Positions 4,863 through 9,391 of a DNA stretch of 9,391 nt are shown here, piece after piece. The position numbers were made by a program, and so were the translations under genes. Source of the stretch: CF-161 sp035259145 (GTDB lineage Bacteria; Chloroflexota; Dormibacteria; Dormibacterales; Dormibacteraceae); NCBI GenBank assembly GCA_035259145.1, contig DATFWQ010000208.1:1-9391 (forward strand), given 5' to 3'. Position 1 is the first letter of the stretch; each line of letters starts with the position of its first letter. The notes beneath the pieces were generated by a model. It worked only from the letters and a program-made list of their open reading frames with translations. It was not told the origin of the DNA and did not search any database.

Positions 4863-6164
4863 ATGGATAACGTCAGCCTGGCCCGCATAACGATGGGGAC
4901 ATCCCTGGCATTCCACATCGTCTTTGCGGTAATCGGCGTCGGCTTGCCCGTGCTCCTGTCGGCTGCCGAGGGCCTTGGATTGTGGCGAAAGGACGCAGTT
5001 TGGACGGATCTGGCTCGCCGCTGGTCGCTGGCCTTCGGAATTCTCTTCGCCGTGGGCGCCGTATCTGGCACCGTCCTGTCATTCGAGCTCGGTTTGCTGT
5101 GGCCGCGCTTCATGGCGCTCAGCGGCAGCATGATCGGGCTCCCATTCTCAGCCGAGGGCTTCGCCTTCTTCCTGGAGGCCATCTTTCTCGGGCTCTACCT
5201 GTACGGCTGGAACCGGCTCAGCCCGCTAGCCCACTGGCTGACGTCGATCCCGATCGCGATCAGCGGCGCCGCCTCGGCTCTCTTTGTGGTCATGACCAAC
5301 GCCTGGATGAACCACCCCGCAGGCTTCGAGCTCGTGAACGGACAGGTCACAAAGGTCGATCCACTGGCTGCGGCATTTAACGCGGCGACCCCCACAGAGG
5401 ACGTACACATGCTGGTCTCGGCGTACGTCTGCACGGGGTTTCTGGTCGCCAGCGCGTATGCCGCCGGAATGCTGCGCGGCCGCCTCGACGCTGCCCATCG
5501 CCGCGGATTGGCCGCTGGAATGACCATGGGCGTGGCCGCCATCGCCCTGGCGGGCGTTACAGGTGACTCAAGCGCACGCTTCGTCTACACCGACCAGCCC
5601 GCCAAGTTCGCTGCCATGGAGGGGCTGTACCGGACGCTTCATGGCGCTCCCCTTCACATCGGCGGCATCCCGCTCGAATCCCAGCAGCGCGTTGTCTTCG
5701 GGCTCGAGATACCCAGGGGGCTGAGTCTGCTCGCTGCTTTCGATCCGAATGCCGAGGTCAAAGGCCTGAACGAGGTACCGGCCGCGGACCGGCCCAACCC
5801 GATCCTCGTTCATCTCTCCTTCGACACGATGGTCGGGCTGGGGACGCTGCTTGGAATCCTGGCACTGGTGTTCTGGGGCGTGGCCTGGCGTGGTCGGGCG
5901 ATCCCCACAGTCCGGCCGCTCTTGATGGTCCTGGCCCTCGCTGGCCCTGCTGCTGTCATCGCCATGGAGGCCGGTTGGTTCGTCACCGAGTTCGGGCGCC
6001 AACCCTGGGTCGTCTACGGAATCCTACGCACCGCCCAGGCAGCCACCCCGGTGCAGGGCCTCTTCATATCCTTACTGGCTTTCCTCCTGATTTACCTGGC
6101 CCTGGCAGTGACCACGGCTCGACTTCTGCTTCTTCTCGCCGAGCGCCGGAGGCGTGCCGAATGA
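4863..6164 (+). CDS. cydA: Cytochrome bd-type quinol oxidase subunit I, 433 aa
   Basis: Heme-bearing subunit of a membrane terminal oxidase that oxidises quinol and reduces O2 to water without pumping protons. Seen: multiple hydrophobic helices with the axial and proton-path residues of the family: H18 (FHIVFA), E98 and E105 (SAEGFAFFLEAIF), H182 (EDVHMLVSAY), M323 (TMVGLG), GRQPW (378-382). The quinol loop keeps Q245, K248 and E253 with the same spacing as E. coli Q249/K252/E257, but the loop is short (about 240-312), so it is the short-loop class. The position of E. coli Arg391 is Asp321 here. ATG at 4863 has no clear Shine-Dalgarno. It overlaps cydB by four bases (ATGA). Short-loop enzymes include cyanide-insensitive forms; quinone type cannot be told. 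Confidence 0.95.
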   Translation: MDNVSLARITMGTSLAFHIVFAVIGVGLPVLLSAAEGLGLWRKDAVWTDLARRWSLAFGILFAVGAVSGTVLSFELGLLWPRFMALSGSMIGLPFSAEGFAFFLEAIFLGLYLYGWNRLSPLAHWLTSIPIAISGAASALFVVMTNAWMNHPAGFELVNGQVTKVDPLAAAFNAATPTEDVHMLVSAYVCTGFLVASAYAAGMLRGRLDAAHRRGLAAGMTMGVAAIALAGVTGDSSARFVYTDQPAKFAAMEGLYRTLHGAPLHIGGIPLESQQRVVFGLEIPRGLSLLAAFDPNAEVKGLNEVPAADRPNPILVHLSFDTMVGLGTLLGILALVFWGVAWRGRAIPTVRPLLMVLALAGPAAVIAMEAGWFVTEFGRQPWVVYGILRTAQAATPVQGLFISLLAFLLIYLALAVTTARLLLLLAERRRRAE

Positions 6165-7189
6165 CCGAGGCGGAAGCAATCGGCGCCATCCTCTGGCTCA
6201 GCCTGACCGCCTACGCGGTGCTGGCTGGGGCGGACTTCGGTGGCGGCGTTTGGGACCTGTTCGCCACGGGCCCCAGGCAGGCGGCGCAGCGACAGGCGAT
6301 CGCGGCGGCGATGGGTCCCGTTTGGGAAGCCAACCACGTCTGGTTGATTTTTATGATCGTCGGCCTCTTCACCTGCTTCCCGCCGGCCTTCGCTGCCCTG
6401 GCGGTAGGCCTCTTCGCCCCATTCACGATTGCCCTGATGGGCATCGTCCTTCGCGGTGCGGCCTTCGCCTTCCGAGCACACGCCAGAGAAGCCATCGGGC
6501 CCATAGAGCCCTGGGGCGGGGTGTTCGGCGCAGCGAGCGTCATCTCGCCATTCTTCCTGGGTGTTGCCGCCGGCGCGACTGCTTCAGGCTCGATACACGC
6601 GGCGGGAAGCGACGTCCGATTCGTCGCCGACTCGCCGTGGACCGTTGCGTTCATCGCCGACGTAGGCCTCTTCGCAGTTGCGCTGTGCGCCTATCTAGCG
6701 GCGACCTACCTCATGGTGGAAACTGACGTGAACGCTGACCTGCAGGCCGATTTCCGCAACCGGGCTGCGGCCGCCGCGATCGCGTCAGGCGTGCTAGGCC
6801 TGGCCGGGTTGATCCTGGCCTACGTCGGCGCGAGGCCGGCGTTCGACTCGCTCACGGGACGTGGGCTGCCATTGCTGGTTCTGGCGCTCGTCAATGGGCC
6901 GCTGGCGCTGCTGGCGGTGTGGCGCTCCGAGCCACGTCTGGCCCGTGTCGCGGTGGCCGCTCAGGTCACCTTTGTCCTGTGGGCCCTGGCGGTCGGCCAG
7001 TGGCCGTACCTGGTCCGGCCAACCTATACCCTCGATTCGGCAGCCGCGCCTGCAGGGACCCTGACCGGATTCCTGATCGTGGCTGGCGCCGGGATGCTGC
7101 TGCTCCTGCCGTCGCTGTACCTGCTGTTCCGAGTCTTCAAGGGGAGGAACCCTGCTTCAGTGGAGGCTGACCGCACCAAGCCGGCGTGA
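6161..7189 (+). CDS. cydB: Cytochrome bd-type quinol oxidase subunit II, 342 aa
   Basis: Second membrane subunit of the bd-type oxidase; it packs against CydA and lines proton/oxygen access to the heme site. Seen: N-terminal GADFGGGVWDLFA (23-35), EANHVWLIF (56-64), RGAAFAFR (98-105) and QWPYLV (280-285), all in family-typical places, with about eight hydrophobic helices. The ATG at 6161 overlaps the cydA stop as ATGA and has GGAGG (6148-6152) eight bases before it inside cydA; the frame stays open back to 5975, but that part reads an unrelated frame of cydA. No third small subunit (CydX/CydS-like) and no cydDC maturation transporter follow; the next gene is convergent and unrelated. Confidence 0.96.
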   Translation: MTEAEAIGAILWLSLTAYAVLAGADFGGGVWDLFATGPRQAAQRQAIAAAMGPVWEANHVWLIFMIVGLFTCFPPAFAALAVGLFAPFTIALMGIVLRGAAFAFRAHAREAIGPIEPWGGVFGAASVISPFFLGVAAGATASGSIHAAGSDVRFVADSPWTVAFIADVGLFAVALCAYLAATYLMVETDVNADLQADFRNRAAAAAIASGVLGLAGLILAYVGARPAFDSLTGRGLPLLVLALVNGPLALLAVWRSEPRLARVAVAAQVTFVLWALAVGQWPYLVRPTYTLDSAAAPAGTLTGFLIVAGAGMLLLLPSLYLLFRVFKGRNPASVEADRTKPA

Positions 7190-7193
7190 TCTC

Positions 7194-7206
7194 GCGACAA
7201 CGTCGC
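7194..7206. other. Small hairpin just after cydB
   Basis: GCGAC-AAC-GTCGC, a 5-base-pair stem with a 3-base loop beginning five bases after the cydB stop. No U-tract. It is weak as a terminator on its own. Confidence 0.25.
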
Positions 7207-7284
7207 CCCCGGACATCGTCGGCAACCCGGCGCGGGTAGGACCGCGTCAGCCTGGCGACCGAGGGGCTGAGCTCGCGACGGCGG

Positions 7285-7324
7285 CGGGGGAGCTCGGGAA
7301 CCCGGTGCCCCCGTCCTCCCTCCC
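7285..7324. terminator. GC-rich hairpin and G-quadruplex-capable tract between cydB and ssb
   Basis: CGGGGG (7285-7290) pairs with CCCCCG (7308-7313), with an inner CGGG-AA-CCCG (7295-7304), 22 bases or more past the ssb stop on the minus strand. The minus strand at 7324-7301 also carries four G-runs of three or more (GGG, GGG, GGGGG, GGG) with loops of 1, 5 and 4 bases, fitting the G-quadruplex pattern. There is no U-run. It may end both convergent transcripts; this is inference. Confidence 0.35.
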
Positions 7325-7346
7325 GGCTTGCGCTTCTCGAGCAGTC

Positions 7347-7691
7347 TCATGCGGGCTCCTCCGCCTTCGGCTCGAGCATCTGGAAGCTCTCAACTACCAC
7401 CTCGGTTGTGTACCGCCGCTGGCCCTCCGGCGTGTCCCACGACCTTGTCTGGCTGCGCCCCTCCGCGTAGACGAGGCGTCCCTTGCGAAGGTAGCTGCCG
7501 GCGACTTCGGCCTGTTGCCCGAACAGGACCAGGCTGTGGAAGTCGGAGTATTCGCGCTTGGTGCCGTCCTGGTTCTTGCCACCGTAAGTGTTGGTGGCAA
7601 GGCGGAGATTGGCGACCTGAGTCCCGTTCGCAGTCGTGCGTACCTCAGGATCGGCCGCCAGCCTGCCGATCAGGATCACCTTGTTGACCAT
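7347..7691 (-). CDS. ssb: Short single-stranded DNA-binding protein without acidic C-terminal tip, 114 aa
   Basis: OB-fold protein that coats single-stranded DNA. Seen: MVNKVILIGRLAADPEVR (1-18), FHSLVLFGQQAEVAGSYLRKG (51-71) and EGRSQTRSWDTPEGQRRYTTEVV (77-99), which follow the bacterial SSB core closely. The chain stops after a short tail (KAEEPA) and lacks both the disordered linker and the DDDIPF-like tip that recruits replication and repair partners. The ATG at 7691 has AGGAGG eight bases upstream; an upstream in-frame GTG at 7700 lies inside that Shine-Dalgarno and was rejected. Its first 47 bases overlap the 3' end of the M23 peptidase gene. The context suggests an accessory SSB of a conjugation module that protects transferred single strands, not the replicative copy. 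Confidence 0.93.
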   Translation of the reverse strand: MVNKVILIGRLAADPEVRTTANGTQVANLRLATNTYGGKNQDGTKREYSDFHSLVLFGQQAEVAGSYLRKGRLVYAEGRSQTRSWDTPEGQRRYTTEVVVESFQMLEPKAEEPA

Positions 7692-8226
7692 CGCGGTCAC
7701 CTCCTGTCACGCGGCCGGGAAGCCATGGCATCGGGTCCACCGACCGGCCATCGCGGCGGACCTCAAAGTGCAGATGGGGGCCGGTGGACAAGCCGCTGGA
7801 GCCGACGAAGCCCAATTCGTCGCCGGCCCGCACCACCACACCCTTGCCGAGCGGTGTCCACGCCAGGTGTCCATAGAGTGTCGACACCCTGCCGCCGTGG
7901 TCGACGACAACGTACAGTCCGTAGCCGCCTGGGTCTTCCCCTGCCCGGGCTACCCCGCCGGCGGCGGCGTGGATAGGAGCGCCCACGGGGGCAGCGAGAT
8001 CGAGACCGCTATGGAAGTGGCCGGTCGGGCACCACGAGGCAGCCGGCTCCAGCTCAAAACTGGTGCAGCCGTACGTCTGTGTGAGGACCCAGTTGGTGAT
8101 GGGCCAGGCCAGTCGGTGGGGGGCGATCGCACCCGCATTCGCGAGCTCACCGGGCGATGGGTGGACGCCGCTAAGGGTCATCAGGCCCAGGCCGGCAAGG
8201 GTGACCAGCAATACCCGGAGACTCAT
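7645..8226 (-). CDS. Secreted M23 family metallopeptidase (LytM-type), 193 aa
   Basis: Zinc endopeptidase that cuts peptide crosslinks of peptidoglycan outside the membrane. Seen: N-terminal signal-like segment MSLRVLLVTLAGLGLMTLSG (1-20). The M23 domain covers about 48-168, with HFHSGLDLAAP (H72 and D76, zinc ligands), LYGH (H120, catalytic) and GPHLHFE (H151 and H153). Cysteines C54 and C66 could form a disulfide outside the cell. The domain ends near residue 170; the last 23 residues, polar and Gly-rich, are encoded over the ssb start and may be there only because of the overlap. ATG at 8226 overlaps the stop of the upstream membrane protein gene (ATGA). In this operon it is a fitting wall-opening enzyme for an envelope-spanning secretion machine (VirB1-like role), by inference. 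Confidence 0.9.
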   Translation of the reverse strand: MSLRVLLVTLAGLGLMTLSGVHPSPGELANAGAIAPHRLAWPITNWVLTQTYGCTSFELEPAASWCPTGHFHSGLDLAAPVGAPIHAAAGGVARAGEDPGGYGLYVVVDHGGRVSTLYGHLAWTPLGKGVVVRAGDELGFVGSSGLSTGPHLHFEVRRDGRSVDPMPWLPGRVTGGDRDGQQGDPDRQAGGRS

Positions 8227-9089
8227 GCCTTCATCGCCGCGCGAGCCGCGTGTGTGATCTGCCGTCGCGCCATTCCGGCCGCCTTTGAGCCGGCCAGGGA
8301 CGCGCTGTGCAGGGCGCCCGGGACCTTGAAGGTGATGAACACTGCGGCCAGCGCGAACAGGTGGCGGACCGGAAGCATCGAGTAGTTGTCCAGTGCGAAG
8401 CCCACCGCCAGCACCAGCAGCTGCAGCGGCTGCATCAGCAGGGCGCTGACGAAGAGCGAACCCCACTCTTTGGCGTAGTGGTGAGTCTCGGGCATCACGA
8501 AGAGCAGCGCTGCCGCCGGGGCCAGAATCGTGAGTACGACAAGGAGCGCAAAGCGGATGACGTAGGCGAAGGCGAGGACCGCGTAGGAGGCGAAGAGGAC
8601 CACCATGGTGATCCCCTGGAAGCCCGCGAAACCGGCGTCGCCCGAGAAGTCGCGGAAATCGGCGACGATCTGGTGATGGGTAGCCAGGCCGACGCTGTCG
8701 CTGAGAGCGTTGCTCCCGTCGACGGCCGCCTGCACGAGCGGAACAGCGAAGTTGATCAAGAGGGCCGCCAGCAGCACCCGAGGCAGGAGCACGCGGAGCA
8801 CCAACTGGCTGCGCGCGGTCGTCCGACCCCACATGATTCGGTAGCTGCCGTATGTGATCACTGCTGTCAGAGCCCCATCCGAAGCGACCTGGACCAGCGG
8901 CGTGAAGGCCTGGATCGGACCGACACTCGTGAACGCCGCACCCGGAACGGCGGGATTGGCCGTCCTGAAGATGAACGCGTGCATGGCTTCGCTCACCATC
9001 TGGACGTTGTGGGCGACGAACCACCCCACGTTTGCGCCGAGGTCGAGAGCCTGGCGGATGGCCTCGATCGCTCCGAGCAGGTCGGACAT
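8223..9089 (-). CDS. VirB6/TrbL-like polytopic membrane protein of a type IV secretion system, 288 aa
   Basis: Probable inner-membrane channel component of a conjugation apparatus. Seen: five or six hydrophobic segments (about 66-86, 99-124, 160-178, 179-199, 211-232, 242-258). The region LAPAAALLFVMPETHHYAKEWGSLFVSALLMQPLQLLVL (read in pieces at 189-227) has the family pattern of Ala-Pro between helices, a polar Trp-containing loop and a following QxLQ-like helix seen in TrbL/VirB6-type proteins of Gram-positive-like elements. The tail is basic (260-288). ATG at 9089 is one base after the stop of the preceding gene, and no clear Shine-Dalgarno is present, suggesting coupling. The 9257 extension reads out of frame over that gene and was rejected. 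VirB6-family proteins diverge strongly, so family is likely but not proven. Confidence 0.72.
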   Translation of the reverse strand: MSDLLGAIEAIRQALDLGANVGWFVAHNVQMVSEAMHAFIFRTANPAVPGAAFTSVGPIQAFTPLVQVASDGALTAVITYGSYRIMWGRTTARSQLVLRVLLPRVLLAALLINFAVPLVQAAVDGSNALSDSVGLATHHQIVADFRDFSGDAGFAGFQGITMVVLFASYAVLAFAYVIRFALLVVLTILAPAAALLFVMPETHHYAKEWGSLFVSALLMQPLQLLVLAVGFALDNYSMLPVRHLFALAAVFITFKVPGALHSASLAGSKAAGMARRQITHAARAAMKA

Positions 9090-9090
9090 G

Positions 9091-9339
9091 TCAGCGGCTC
9101 GGAACGGAACCAGTGAGGACGTGCACCAGCGTGCCCGCCATTTCAACCCCGATGGTGCCGACGACGATCCTCTGGATCCACTGCTTGGCCTGCAGCACGG
9201 ACTGAGGCTGGACGGCGAGCATCTTCCACAGAAACGCGACCACGAAGGCCAGGGCACCTATCGATCCGACGAGCGCCTGACCGATGAGGATCCAGCGGTT
9301 GAGAATCTCCTGTATCGGTTGGATGGTGTCAGTGGGCAT
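9091..9339 (-). CDS. Small two-helix membrane protein, VirB2/TrbC-like in size and topology, 82 aa
   Basis: Polar start (1-15), hydrophobic helix at about 17-42 (ILIGQALVGSIGALAFVVAF), a short loop with K52, then a second helix at about 54-76 (IVVGTIGVEMAGTLVHVL). This layout, directly before a VirB6/TrbL-like gene, is what is expected of a TrbC/VirB2 pilin-like subunit, although no cleavable signal peptide is evident and sequence identity cannot be tested here. The ATG at 9339 has AAGGAGG ten bases upstream; the in-frame GTG at 9378 lies upstream of that ribosome site and was rejected. One base separates its stop from the next start. A different small T4SS membrane subunit is the alternative. 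Confidence 0.6.
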   Translation of the reverse strand: MPTDTIQPIQEILNRWILIGQALVGSIGALAFVVAFLWKMLAVQPQSVLQAKQWIQRIVVGTIGVEMAGTLVHVLTGSVPSR

Positions 9340-9391
9340 CGACGGCGGACCTCCTTGCTGCGTTGCTGCGGAGTCCACGCTAGAGGCGGGC
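9340..9391 (-). other. Upstream edge of the conjugation operon
   Basis: These bases carry the Shine-Dalgarno of the two-helix membrane protein. A TAG on the minus strand (9382-9380) may be the end of a preceding gene that lies outside the window, but too little is visible to support it. The operon probably continues to the right. Confidence 0.3.

Noticed and set aside
5975..6160. N-terminal extension of cydB by 62 codons
   Set aside because: It runs inside cydA in another frame; the ATG at 6161 has GGAGG eight bases upstream and begins the family-typical sequence.
8227..9024. N-terminal extension of the M23 peptidase to 459 residues
   Set aside because: The added part is an out-of-frame reading of the TrbL-like gene; the ATG at 8226 starts a signal peptide and overlaps the preceding stop.
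1..9391. CRISPR arrays, tRNA, rRNA, insertion sequence ends, toxin-antitoxin pairs
   Set aside because: No regularly spaced repeats, cloverleaf-like segments, transposase motifs or paired small genes of those kinds were seen.

Overview
The window is high-GC bacterial DNA, densely coded, with genes in several convergent and divergent blocks. The partial DnaK at the left edge keeps the region after the conserved SIKRF motif (about residues 80-105) that, from memory, actinobacterial and bacillar DnaK proteins lack. That argues against Actinomycetota and Bacillota. The CbpM-type modulator, a bacterial trehalose glycosyltransferring synthase, a short-loop cytochrome bd oxidase and a conjugation cluster of the type seen in Gram-positive-like lineages would fit a soil or terrestrial Chloroflexota or Dormibacterota-like organism. 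This is a low-confidence inference, not something the sequence proves.

Region 1 (1-3244) is a heat-shock block. A minus-strand operon reads dnaJ/cbpA-like (2403-1444), cbpM-like (1454-1203), then dnaK (1127 to beyond position 1). An Hsp20 gene (2738-3244) is divergent on the plus strand. The 334-base gap between the two units holds a strong hairpin, candidate promoters, and a 24-codon upstream ORF whose stop overlaps the TTG start of hsp20. A CIRCE-like inverted repeat with the canonical 9-base spacing lies between cbpM and dnaK.

Region 2 (3257-7206) is stress and respiratory metabolism. A strong hairpin separates hsp20 from a convergent TreT-like trehalose synthase (4810-3356, minus). A 52-base gap separates that gene from a divergent cydA-cydB operon (4863-7189, plus), which encodes a cytochrome bd-type quinol oxidase. 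The block pairs protein chaperones (DnaK, DnaJ, Hsp20) with synthesis of a chemical chaperone (trehalose) and a low-oxygen or stress-tolerant oxidase.

Region 3 (7347-9391, minus strand) is a tightly overlapped operon that looks like part of a type IV secretion or conjugation module. In transcription order it encodes a small two-helix membrane protein (VirB2/TrbC-like size and topology), a VirB6/TrbL-like polytopic membrane protein, a secreted M23 peptidase with all expected active-site residues, and a short single-stranded DNA-binding protein with no acidic C-terminal tip. The operon continues past the right edge. It meets the chromosomal cydAB operon tail to tail at 7190-7346, so an integrated element may border the housekeeping genes there. 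No tRNA, rRNA, CRISPR array or insertion sequence was seen.
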